Below are positions 43,398 to 51,185 of a DNA stretch of 64,000 nt, one piece after another. The notes beneath the pieces were generated by a model that was given only the letters and a program-made list of their open reading frames with translations, did no database searches and had not been told where the DNA came from. Where the stretch lies: the NCBI RefSeq assembly GCF_003100395.1, contig NZ_CP029210.1:1488001-1552000 (forward strand), given 5' to 3'. Source of the stretch: Aquabacterium olei. Its GTDB lineage: Bacteria > Pseudomonadota > Gammaproteobacteria > Burkholderiales > Burkholderiaceae_C. Each line of letters opens with the position of its first letter. The stretch's first letter is position 1. The position numbers and the translations under genes are program-made.

Positions 43398-44645
43398 TCA
43401 GGCCGTGATGGCGTGCCACTGCTGATCGTTGATGCCCTTGCGCAGCACCATGGACTTCACGGTGTCGACGGGCAGGCCCTGCGCCAGCAGGGAAGCGCCG
43501 TAGATCGTGGCGCGGGGGGTGATGGCCACTTTCAGGCCCTGCTCGGCGGCCTTGCGGCGCGTACGCTGAACGAAGCGGGCCCATTCGGTATTGCCGGAAA
43601 GCTCGACCTCAAGCTGCTCGTCAATCGGCCAATCCAGCATCACGAAACGGTCGATGGTGGCGGCGTCCAGCTTCATGCGGCCGGTGAACTCGGCTGTGGC
43701 CCCGTGAATGGTGTTCGCTGCGGCGATCACCACGCAGTCGGGGTGCCGCTCGATCATCCCGTCAGGGAAGGCCATCACGCCGTTGGCCAGCGCCGCGTTG
43801 AACGCGACCGCCGCGGCCGGCACGCTGCCGTCGATTTCATCGAACAGGTACACGCCGCCGTGCTCCCATGCCTTGCGGAACTCGGTGCCCTGGTACGTGC
43901 CCTGCGCGTCGATGAAGCCGGTCAGCTCGTACTTGGTGGCCAGCGCCCCGTTGCAGTGGAACGCCAGGCCGAGGGCCTTGGCCACGTTGCGGGCCGCGGT
44001 CGTCTTGCCGGTGCCCGGGGGGCCATACAGCCACACGTTGAGGCGGTGGCCGTCCGGCTGGCGTGCTGCGGCAACCTGCAGCAGCTGCTCGAAATTCTTG
44101 TGCTGGCGGCCGGTCAGCTTGACTTCGGCACGCTCCGACTTCACCAGAATCTCGCGGGGCGGCATGCCGGCAAGGGCCTGCTTCACGACCTCATGCGTTG
44201 CGGCGCCGAGTCGGTTGCACAGGTCAATCGCCTGCTCGTCCAGCATGGGGCGAACGATGGCGCGCACGCCGTCTTCGTTGACGCTGCCCGCTGCCAGCAG
44301 CTGCGCCAGCATCGTGGCCACATGGCCAACATCGGGGGCGGCAGACGCGGCAGGCGCCGGCTTGGTCTTCGCCTTCGGTGCGGCCGCCTTGGGCGGCTCG
44401 TCGTCGACGATTTCCTGCGGGTCGGCTTCGTCGGTCAGCCAGTCGTCGGCGTCGAACGCCTCGCCCTCGGCTTCGCAGACGGCGCGGGCTGCGTCCAGCA
44501 GCTTCTCGGTGCCGAAGCTGCGCAGCATGGCGACCAGCTCGCTTTTCAGGATGCGGTCATAGTCGCGCTTGACGCCCAGGTGTCTTGCCAGCTCGACCAG
44601 GCCGTCTTTGGTGATGTTCGACAGATTGAAAACTTGCACAGTCAT
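43398..44645 (-). CDS. MoxR/CobS-type AAA+ ATPase
   Basis: A 415-residue ATPase in the early region. The N-terminal 70 residues contain a SAP-like or helical segment, followed by an alanine/lysine-rich linker. The AAA+ module begins near 200: Walker A WLYGPPGTGKTTAARN, Walker B VYLFDEIDGS, sensor 1 VVIAAANT, and the arginine-rich LDAATIDRFVMLDWP of CobS/MoxR enzymes. Such ATPases usually act with a VWA partner to remodel a protein or insert a metal; a VWA-like gene follows. The start has a variant of the leader motif. Confidence 0.82.
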   Translation of the reverse strand: MTVQVFNLSNITKDGLVELARHLGVKRDYDRILKSELVAMLRSFGTEKLLDAARAVCEAEGEAFDADDWLTDEADPQEIVDDEPPKAAAPKAKTKPAPAASAAPDVGHVATMLAQLLAAGSVNEDGVRAIVRPMLDEQAIDLCNRLGAATHEVVKQALAGMPPREILVKSERAEVKLTGRQHKNFEQLLQVAAARQPDGHRLNVWLYGPPGTGKTTAARNVAKALGLAFHCNGALATKYELTGFIDAQGTYQGTEFRKAWEHGGVYLFDEIDGSVPAAAVAFNAALANGVMAFPDGMIERHPDCVVIAAANTIHGATAEFTGRMKLDAATIDRFVMLDWPIDEQLEVELSGNTEWARFVQRTRRKAAEQGLKVAITPRATIYGASLLAQGLPVDTVKSMVLRKGINDQQWHAITA

Positions 44646-45130
44646 GGTTCACTCCGGTTGTGCGGGTTGTGGAACGTGCTTCTGTGAGCACTCCTTGAAT
44701 GCTCCCCGTGCGGAAGCATTCAAGGGTTGCCCCTTGGGCCGGCGGGCTTACATGGTTTGCCGCCGGTTAGCTGCCCTGCGCCTGTAGCGTTGCGACTCCA
44801 CCCGGAGCCCTCGGCGCTTGCCCGGCCGCCTGCTTTCGCATGGCGCACCCCGGGCGCAGGGGTCATTGCTGTGTGCTGGTTGTTAAAGAGCGTCGGCATT
44901 GCTGCCAGGACTCAAATATACCCGGCAGGTAGCAATGCAACCCGGATGGATGCGAAATAAATGCTCCCAAGGGGTAGCAATGTTGCTGTAAAGCGACAGA
45001 ATTCGTTGTTTTTTTGTATCCCGCGGGGTGCTGGTGTGGTTTCGCCCTGGTCGACAGTGGCCAGCGGGGCGGCCGGCCGGCAGACTGCTGCCCATGCCCC
45101 GGGATCCGGGGTCAGACCAAGCAACCCAAG
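44646..45130. promoter_or_regulatory. Divergent control region between early leftward and rightward genes
   Basis: A 485-base gap. It holds an 11-bp perfect inverted repeat CCTTGAATGCT/AGCATTCAAGG (44693-44703 and 44715-44725) and four operator-like sites: TATACCCGGCAGGTAGC (44917-44933), GCAACCCGGATGGATGC (44937-44953), TGCTCCCAAGGGGTAGC (44962-44978) and GTATCCCGCGGGGTGCT (45016-45032). The first two centres are 20 bases apart. A leftward -10 match TATATT overlaps the first site. I see no gene in it. Confidence 0.6.
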
Positions 45131-45874
45131 ATGAACAAAACCGAGCCACCAGACGGCGGCGGGCTGTCGCGCTTCTCCGAAACGTCGGAGCAGGTGATTG
45201 CCAAGGTGCGGGCCATGTCGCCGCGCACGCTGCTGTCCTTCTCATGCGGCAAGGACGCGATAGGCGCGCACCTGGCCATCCGGGATCACTTCGATGAGGT
45301 GGTGCCGTACTACCTCTATCTCGTCCCGGGCCTCGAGTTCGTGGATGAGTCGTTGGACTACTATGAGCGCACGCTGTTCGGCGGGCGCCGCATCATCCGA
45401 CTGCCTCACCCGTCGCTGCCCCGCATGCTCAATGCGCTGGTGTTCCAGCCGCCTGATCGTGTGTCTGTGCTTGACCGGCTCGACATGGCCGAGCACGACT
45501 ACAAGGAAGTGACGGACGCCATCAAGGCCGAGCTGGGCATGGGCGATGAGGTGCTGACGGCCAGCGGTGTGCGTGCCGCCGACTCGCCGCTGCGGTACAT
45601 GCACTTCAAGAAGCGCGGCGCCATCACGTGGACCAAGGGCCAGTATTACCCGGTGTTCGATTGGAACAAGGCCAGGCTGGCCGAGGCCATCGAGCGCGCC
45701 GGCGTGAAGCTCCCGGTGGACTACCGGCTGTTTGGCCGCACCTTCGACGGCATCGACTTGCGGTTTCTCATCCAGATCCGCGAGCACTTCCCCCGCGACT
45801 TCCAGCGGATCCTTGACTGGTTCCCGCTGGCCGAGCTGGAGCTGTACCGGTACGACAAGAGGGCACAGGCATGA
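45131..45874 (+). CDS. PAPS reductase-like phage protein (adenine nucleotide alpha hydrolase fold)
   Basis: The first rightward gene. It resembles the phosphoadenosine-phosphosulfate reductase family carried by many phages. The PP-loop near residue 37 is SFSCGKDA instead of SGGKDS, so nucleotide binding is probable but altered. Later blocks are VLTASGVRAADSPLRYMH and GQYYPVFDWNKARLAEAIE, then a C-terminal FGRTFDGIDLRF. Met 45131 is the sensible start; the open frame runs further upstream. Sulphur assimilation is unlikely in a phage; nucleotide or tRNA/DNA modification is more plausible. Confidence 0.75.
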   Translation: MNKTEPPDGGGLSRFSETSEQVIAKVRAMSPRTLLSFSCGKDAIGAHLAIRDHFDEVVPYYLYLVPGLEFVDESLDYYERTLFGGRRIIRLPHPSLPRMLNALVFQPPDRVSVLDRLDMAEHDYKEVTDAIKAELGMGDEVLTASGVRAADSPLRYMHFKKRGAITWTKGQYYPVFDWNKARLAEAIERAGVKLPVDYRLFGRTFDGIDLRFLIQIREHFPRDFQRILDWFPLAELELYRYDKRAQA

Positions 45875-46335
45875 GCAAGTTTCTGAGCGGCAAGGCAACG
45901 GCCAAGCTGGGCAACGTCAAAGTCTCATTCGGCGGCGCAGGCGCCACCAGCCGCCTGTCGGGTGGGCCCGGCACGCTGGGCATCGGCAAGGGCAAGCAGC
46001 CGGAGCCCGAAGACGACCAGACGCTGGAAGAACACGCCGCCGAGGTGCTGACCGAAGCGGAGGCGGGTTTCCGGGATCGGGCGCGCAATGAAACCGATCG
46101 GTTCTTTCTGGCCACCGACACCGAATACTGGTTTGCCACGTGCTTCCAGTCCCGCAGCCAGAAAGACCAGTTCCTGGCCGCGCTGCGCGAGAAGTTCGGA
46201 TTGAAGGACGACGGGGACAAGTACATCGACGGCTGGATGCTGGCCAAGGCGCTGGGCATCGAGCTGGATCGCGTGGAAGTGCCCTACAACACCAGCAGCA
46301 AGCTGGACAAGACATGGCTCGGCCTGGCGCGATAA
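45871..46335 (+). CDS. Hypothetical partner of the PAPS reductase-like protein
   Basis: A 154-residue protein whose start overlaps the previous stop (ATGA). The N-terminal third is glycine-rich and flexible (GKATAKLGNVKVSFGGAGATS). The C-terminal two thirds form a compact domain, DTEYWFATCFQSRSQKDQFL and KYIDGWMLAKALGIELDR. I recall similar pairs next to phage PAPS reductase genes, without a known role. Confidence 0.65.
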   Translation: MSKFLSGKATAKLGNVKVSFGGAGATSRLSGGPGTLGIGKGKQPEPEDDQTLEEHAAEVLTEAEAGFRDRARNETDRFFLATDTEYWFATCFQSRSQKDQFLAALREKFGLKDDGDKYIDGWMLAKALGIELDRVEVPYNTSSKLDKTWLGLAR

Positions 46336-46387
46336 CAGGCTGATACCGGCGGGGATGCTCCCGCCCCATTGGTGCCCGCCGGGTGAG

Positions 46388-46404
46388 AGCCCTGCGGGCT
46401 TTTT
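46388..46404 (+). terminator. Rho-independent terminator
   Basis: AGCCC/GGGCT stem around TGC followed by TTTTT. A larger GGCGGG/CCCGCC hairpin stands just before it. Confidence 0.75.
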
Positions 46405-46428
46405 GTCGTGCTCACACGGAGAACCGAA

Positions 46429-46575
46429 ATGGCTTCCAAGTTCCTCATCAAGCCGAAGGGCCGCGGTGTGGGTGGCATGAAGGGGGTGCCGGCTTACGCC
46501 AAGCCCTACATGAACCCGCAGCGCAAGGCCCCCAAGGCTTCGGGTGGTGGCAAGGCCCGCAGCTCGGGTAGCTGA
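46429..46575 (+). CDS. Very small basic phage protein (48 residues)
   Basis: Reads MASKFLIKPKGRGVGGMKG with CGGAGA upstream at a good distance, and ends KARSSGS. It is strongly basic and glycine-rich and lies between two terminator-like hairpins, so it is a separate small unit. Small basic proteins of this kind occur near tRNA genes and packaging genes in phages; function unknown. Confidence 0.65.
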   Translation: MASKFLIKPKGRGVGGMKGVPAYAKPYMNPQRKAPKASGGGKARSSGS

Positions 46576-46593
46576 CCAACAGCCGCACCAACA

Positions 46594-46626
46594 GCCGGCA
46601 ACAGGCAACTGTTAGCCGGCTTCTTT
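46594..46626 (+). terminator. Hairpin terminator with GCAA tetraloop
   Basis: GCCGGC-AACAG-GCAA-CTGTT-A-GCCGGC stem with one bulged base, followed by TTCTTTC. It lies between the small basic protein gene and the tRNA cluster. Confidence 0.7.
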
Positions 46627-46629
46627 CAT

Positions 46630-46707
46630 GGCACTGCAGGTTTGCAACCTGGCCAACGGCTTTGCACAGCCAGGCGAATGACAGGGGTTCGATTCCCCTG
46701 GGTGCCC
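46630..46707 (+). tRNA. tRNA-like sequence, non-canonical (possibly degenerate)
   Basis: The 3' half is a perfect tRNA: T-arm AGGGG-TTCGATT-CCCCT followed by acceptor strand GGGTGCC, which pairs for six of seven positions with GGCACTG at 46630. Total length is 78 bases. The middle does not fold normally: one hairpin CAGG-TTTGCAA-CCTG has a seven-base loop reading TGC, a second GGCT/AGCC stem has a six-base loop with GCA, and no ordinary D-arm is seen. No CCA is encoded. Confidence 0.4.
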
Positions 46708-46722
46708 CCTCACGTATGCCAT

Positions 46723-46798
46723 GACGGCCTAGTCCAATTGGCAGGATGCCGGGCTCCAAACCCGTGCGGTCTTGGTTCGAGTCCAAGGGCCGTTGCCA
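46723..46798 (+). tRNA. Phage tRNA-Trp (anticodon CCA)
   Basis: A 76-base cloverleaf. Acceptor arms GACGGCC and GGCCGTT pair with a G-T first pair; the D-arm is GTCC-AATTGGCA-GGAT; the anticodon loop CTCCAAA gives CCA; the T-arm is CTTGG-TTCGAGT-CCAAG, and CCA is encoded. One mismatch sits at the top of the anticodon stem. Confidence 0.9.
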
Positions 46799-47263
46799 TA
46801 CGTGAGGGCAGACGCATGTAGCTGCATGCGCTCGGATCGCAATGGGTGCAGCGGGGCGGCCCTTGCCGCTTGGACACCCCCAAAAGGGGGCAACGCGGGC
46901 ACCTCGCAACCACAAACATCCAGCGACCTTGAAGCGGGCCGGAGTATCAGCACCGGCGCCCTCGATCAAAACAGGATCAAGAAAGCAGCCCCACCAGGCC
47001 GCGCCATCGCCCAGCACTTGCCCGCTCGGGGCATCGGGCGAGCGCCAACCCCCGGGAGGGAGGAAGGCAGCGCAGGCAGGGGACGCGCCATTGCTGGCCA
47101 GCCCGTCAGGGTGAGGTGGCGCACCAGAAACGCCAGCAGCCATCCATGTGGATAGACGAGCGCCCGGGACACCAACACCGGGGACGCGGCAGGGGATGGC
47201 ACCCAACAGCGAGCAGCGGCAAGCCGGATGGCGGGCTGTCTGCTCATCTTTTTGTTCACCGCC
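46799..47263. other. Gap before the terminase genes without a convincing gene
   Basis: About 465 bases. The frames open here give low-complexity, arginine/proline-rich products with no ribosome site or similarity. A leftward frame (47586 to 46966) has one hydrophobic stretch but overlaps the terminase gene entirely. The position just before the small terminase gene would be usual for a packaging site (cos or pac), which cannot be seen from sequence alone. Confidence 0.4.
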
Positions 47264-47794
47264 ATGAGCCAAGATATGGACACGTCGAACAAGCCGCGTC
47301 CAGCGAGGAAGGCGGCCACCAAGAAGGCGAAAGCCGCCACGACCGAGAAGCGCAAGCCAGGGCGCCCGCCGTTCCAGCCAACGGACGACATGCGCGAGCT
47401 GGTCAAGGAATGCGCGGGAGCCGGCTGCAGCCACGACACCATCGTGGGTGTGCTGGCCGCCGAGCTGGGCGTGAAGATCAGCGACGAAACGCTGCGCAAG
47501 TATTTCGGCGACGAGCTGGCCAACGGTGCCGCGTCGATGGATGCGCGCCTGCAGCATGCGATGTGCGCGCTGGCCCTTGAGGGCAACTACGCCGCCCTGG
47601 TCTTCCTGCACGCCACGCGCAAGGGCATCAGCATCAAGATGCCGAAGGAAGACCCACCGCCGCCGCCACCGCCGCCGCCGCCGGTCGTCTTCACGATCAA
47701 CAGCCAGGCGCCGCAGGGCTCTCTGGATCACCTGCTGTCGGCCAACACCACGGGCAAGGCCCACACGATGGCTGGCCAGGCCGGGAGCGCCTGA
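47264..47794 (+). CDS. Terminase small subunit
   Basis: Recognises phage DNA for packaging. The start is Met 47264 (MSQDMDTSNKPRPARK) or Met 47276. A lysine/alanine-rich N-terminus precedes a helix-turn-helix core, KPGRPPFQPTDDMRELVKEC through ISDETLRKYFGDEL, near residues 30-90, typical of small terminases of the GRPP type. The C-terminus contains a run of ten prolines after KMPKED, then a likely oligomerisation tail. The stop overlaps the large subunit start (TGATG). Confidence 0.82.
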   Translation: MSQDMDTSNKPRPARKAATKKAKAATTEKRKPGRPPFQPTDDMRELVKECAGAGCSHDTIVGVLAAELGVKISDETLRKYFGDELANGAASMDARLQHAMCALALEGNYAALVFLHATRKGISIKMPKEDPPPPPPPPPPVVFTINSQAPQGSLDHLLSANTTGKAHTMAGQAGSA

Positions 47795-49053
47795 TGGTTG
47801 CGGCCGTTCGCATGGCTGTGCATGAACAGCTCAACGAGCCGGCCAAGCTCACGGCGCTGTTCGACGGCAAAGCACGCTACCGGGTGGCCCACGGCGGCCG
47901 GGGTGGTGCGAAGTCATGGGGCTTCGCCCGCCGGCTGCTGCTGCGCGCCATCATGCAGTCGACCCGGGTGCTGTGCACGCGGGAGTTCCAGACGAGCATC
48001 GAAGACTCGGTGTATCGGCTGCTGGTCGACCAGATCGACGCCATGGGCCTGGGCCCGTACTTCAAGGTTCAGAAGCGCGAGATAACGTGCCTGTTCAACG
48101 ACAGCCGGTTTGTCTTCGAGGGCCTGGCGCGCAACGTCCGCAACATCAAGTCGATGGAGGGCATCGACATTGCCTGGATCGAGGAAGCCGAGAAGGTTTC
48201 CGATGCATCCTGGGAGCTGTTGATTCCCACGATCCGCAAGCCCGGATCCGAGCTGTGGGTGAGCTTCAACCCGGCAGACGAGGCCGACCCGACTTACAAG
48301 CGGTTCGTGCTGGGCACGCCGCCGGACATGCGGCGCGTCGAAATCAACTATTGGGATAACCCATGGTTCCCCGACGAGCTGCGCAAGGAAATGGAGTACC
48401 TGCGCAGCGTCGACACCGACGCCTATCTGCATGTTTGGTGCGGCCAGCCACGCCAGCGCAGCGATGCCCAGGTGCTCAACGGCAAGTGGCGCATTGACAG
48501 CTTCACCGACAAGGACATGGCCGGGGCTGATGGCCCGTACTACGGCATGGATTGGGGTTTCTCGGTCGACCCGTCGGCGGGCGTGCGCTGCTGGATCAAG
48601 GACAACACGCTTTTCATCGACTACGAGGTGGGCGGGCAGGGCATCGAGCTGGACGAGCTGAACACGGTTATCCGGCGCCTGCCTGGTGCCGACAGTCGCG
48701 TGATCCGCGCAGACAACAGTCGGCCGGAAACCATCTCTCACGTCGCCAAGCCTGACCGCAAGGGCAACCCGGGGCTGCGCATCATCGCGGCCGACAAGTG
48801 GCCCGGCAGCGTGGAAGACGGCATTGCCTGGTTGCGTGGCCTCAAGGCCATCGTGATCCATGAGCGGTGCAAGAACGTCATTCAAGAGGCTCGACTGTGG
48901 TCCTACAAGGTCGACAAGCTGACCAGCGACGTGCTGCCGGTGCTGGTCGATGCGCACAACCACTGGTGGGATGCGGTGCGCTACGCGCTGCAGCCCCTCA
49001 TCCGTAAGCGCGAGCCGATGAAGGCCGTGCCGAACTACCACATGGCCCGGTGA
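47794..49053 (+). CDS. Terminase large subunit (PBSX/T4-like packaging ATPase and nuclease)
   Basis: Packages DNA into the capsid. The ATPase domain has a Walker A variant HGGRGGAKSWG near residue 35 and Walker B DIAWIEEAEKV near 127. The nuclease domain follows: YYGMDWGFSVDPSAG, RADNSRPETISH and DAHNHWWDAVRYAL hold the acidic residues for metal-dependent cleavage. The 419-residue length matches the PBSX type. Directly followed by the portal gene. Confidence 0.93.
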   Translation: MVAAVRMAVHEQLNEPAKLTALFDGKARYRVAHGGRGGAKSWGFARRLLLRAIMQSTRVLCTREFQTSIEDSVYRLLVDQIDAMGLGPYFKVQKREITCLFNDSRFVFEGLARNVRNIKSMEGIDIAWIEEAEKVSDASWELLIPTIRKPGSELWVSFNPADEADPTYKRFVLGTPPDMRRVEINYWDNPWFPDELRKEMEYLRSVDTDAYLHVWCGQPRQRSDAQVLNGKWRIDSFTDKDMAGADGPYYGMDWGFSVDPSAGVRCWIKDNTLFIDYEVGGQGIELDELNTVIRRLPGADSRVIRADNSRPETISHVAKPDRKGNPGLRIIAADKWPGSVEDGIAWLRGLKAIVIHERCKNVIQEARLWSYKVDKLTSDVLPVLVDAHNHWWDAVRYALQPLIRKREPMKAVPNYHMAR

Positions 49054-49065
49054 CGGGCTGACGCC

Positions 49066-50547
49066 ATGGACTTTCAAGACTTCAAACAGACGGCGCGGCG
49101 CGACCGGGACTATCCCGAGCGCCAGCATGAGCTGGCCATGCGCATCGCGGTGCGTGACGGCCAGCTGTATGCCAGCCTGATTCGACCGTTCCACGTCGAA
49201 AAGGACGACTCCGGCCAGTACATCCCGCTGCGCCAGCGCCGCCCCTCGGTGCGCTACAACCTGTGCCGCGTGGTGGTCGATGACAGCGTTTCCCTGCTGT
49301 TCGCAGACGGCCACTTCCCGGCCATCGAGTGCACCGATGAGGCGACCCGTGATGCCCTCACGGCCCTGGTCCGCGACACGGAGCTGCCCGCCATCATGGT
49401 CGACGCAGCCACCCGCGGCTCGGTGGGCTCGGTGGCCATCCACATGCGCGTGCTGTCCGGCCGGCTGTTTTGGGCTGTCTATGACACGCAGTTTCTGGCG
49501 CCAACCTGGCGCGCAGACGCGCCGGACACGCTGGCCATGGTGCGCGAGCAGTACAAGGTCAAGGGCAAGGTGCTGGCGGGCATGGGCTACACCGTGCCCA
49601 AGGACGACGCCGAGAGCGACTACTGGTTTCGGCGCGACTTCACCGACGCCGCCGAGGTGTGGCACATGCCGGTCAAGTGCGGCACGCCAGAAGCTGAGGC
49701 GGCCGACTGGCCGGTGGACGCCGCCAAGACCACGACGCACGGCCTGGGCTTCGTCCCGCTGGTGTGGGTGAAGAACCTGCCAGGCGGCAACGGCGTCGAC
49801 GGGGCATGCACGTTCCCCGACGAAGCCGTGGACACCATGATCGAGCTGGACTACCAGCTGTCGCAGGCCGGCCGGGCCTTGAAGTACGCCGGCGACCCCA
49901 CGCTGATGATCCGAGAGCCCGCCGTGGACAACGACGGCCAGGTGATCCGCAGCGCCGGCAATGCCGTGGTGGTGGGCCCCGAGGGTGACGCCAAGATGCT
50001 GGAAATCACAGGCGGCGCCGCGGCGGCCGTTCTTGAGTACGTCCGGGCCTGCCGCGAGCTGGCCCTGGAGGGTGCTCACGGCAACCGATCGAACGCCGAC
50101 AAGCTGAGTGCTGCACAGTCCGGCCGGGCCATGGAGCTGATGAATCAGTCTCTCATCTGGCTGGCCGACAAGCTGCGCACCAGCTACGGCACGGCGCTGC
50201 TGCGCCTGCTCCGCATGGCCATGCAGGCGCGGGCCAAGCATGAGCTGGTCGACAGCCTGGGCGAGAAGGTGCCGGAGCTGAAAAGCGGCGACCGCCTCAC
50301 GCTGCGTTGGCCCCACTGGTACGCGCCCACCTACAGCGACAAACAGCTGGAGGTGGCCACGCTCAAGGATGCAACCGGGGGCCGTCAGCTGCTGTCGCAG
50401 GAAACCGCCGTGAAGGCCCTGGCCACCTGCTACGAGGTCGCGGATGCGGCCGACGAGCTGCGCCAGATCAAGGCAGACGGCCCGATGCCCGACGCGAAGC
50501 CCGACCCCGAACCCAAACCCGGCAATGAGCCAGGGAAGGAAGACTGA
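49066..50547 (+). CDS. Phage portal protein (SPP1 gp6-like)
   Basis: Forms the dodecameric ring through which DNA enters and leaves the head. At 493 residues, with conserved portal segments (NLCRVVVDDSVSLLF, ELDYQLSQAGRALKYAGDP, SAAQSGRAMELMNQSLIWLA), it matches the SPP1/PBSX portal family. The proline/acidic C-terminus is disordered. Starts 12 bases after the terminase; its stop overlaps the next start (TGATG). Confidence 0.9.
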   Translation: MDFQDFKQTARRDRDYPERQHELAMRIAVRDGQLYASLIRPFHVEKDDSGQYIPLRQRRPSVRYNLCRVVVDDSVSLLFADGHFPAIECTDEATRDALTALVRDTELPAIMVDAATRGSVGSVAIHMRVLSGRLFWAVYDTQFLAPTWRADAPDTLAMVREQYKVKGKVLAGMGYTVPKDDAESDYWFRRDFTDAAEVWHMPVKCGTPEAEAADWPVDAAKTTTHGLGFVPLVWVKNLPGGNGVDGACTFPDEAVDTMIELDYQLSQAGRALKYAGDPTLMIREPAVDNDGQVIRSAGNAVVVGPEGDAKMLEITGGAAAAVLEYVRACRELALEGAHGNRSNADKLSAAQSGRAMELMNQSLIWLADKLRTSYGTALLRLLRMAMQARAKHELVDSLGEKVPELKSGDRLTLRWPHWYAPTYSDKQLEVATLKDATGGRQLLSQETAVKALATCYEVADAADELRQIKADGPMPDAKPDPEPKPGNEPGKED

Positions 50548-51176
50548 TGCCCTCTGTTTTCATCACGCAGACCAACCGATACAGCCTGGCCGTCGGCACC
50601 ACGCAGAACGTGACCGACGCGCAGGCCAAGCAGCTCTATGACGACGGCGCAGCCATCGCCAGCGAGCTGGCCATTCTGCCGACCGACACCACGCCCAGCT
50701 GGTGGCGCACCTTCATCAACAGCGTGCAGTCGTGGGTGACCGGCGCCTTTGTCAGCATCGCCGGCGCGCAGACCATCACGGGCGCCAAGACGTTCAACCA
50801 GTCGCTCTCGGCGAACGGCGGCCTCAACGTCAGCGGCGCCACGGCGTCGTCTGAGCAGCGCACCTACTCGACCGCCCGCGTGGTCGATGTGACGGCCGGC
50901 AATGCGGCCATCACCATCACCGGCGGCAAGCTGTCCACCCTCATCACCTCGCCGGCAGCGGCCATCACGGTGACCATGGCCACCGGCAACGCGGATGGCG
51001 AGCGCCGCCGCATCGTGTTCGGCGCTGCGTGCACCGTGACCTGGGCGGCCTCCACCGGATCCGTCAGCCCGCTGGCCAAAACGAGCTTTGCCGCTGGTGA
51101 GTCCATCGAGCTGGTCTGGAACAACGCAGCAGGCCAGCCGGCCAACTCCACCGCCACGACGTGGTACCCCTTCTGA
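50547..51176 (+). CDS. Probable head fibre or decoration protein
   Basis: A 209-residue protein. The middle segment SIAGAQTITGAKTFNQSLSA is the repeat type seen in phage fibres and appendages, and the C-terminal half is a beta-rich domain with TAGNAAITITGGKLSTLITS. The N-terminal 50 residues (SVFITQTNRYSLAVGTTQNV) could attach it to the head. It lies between portal and scaffold, where decoration or head-fibre genes occur. Assignment is inference from composition and position. Confidence 0.5.
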   Translation: MPSVFITQTNRYSLAVGTTQNVTDAQAKQLYDDGAAIASELAILPTDTTPSWWRTFINSVQSWVTGAFVSIAGAQTITGAKTFNQSLSANGGLNVSGATASSEQRTYSTARVVDVTAGNAAITITGGKLSTLITSPAAAITVTMATGNADGERRRIVFGAACTVTWAASTGSVSPLAKTSFAAGESIELVWNNAAGQPANSTATTWYPF

Positions 51177-51185
51177 GGCTGACGC

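Noticed and set aside
46966..47586. Leftward frame with a hydrophobic segment across the start of the small terminase gene
   Set aside because: It overlaps the helix-turn-helix region of terminase; its sequence lacks a sensible start or similarity.
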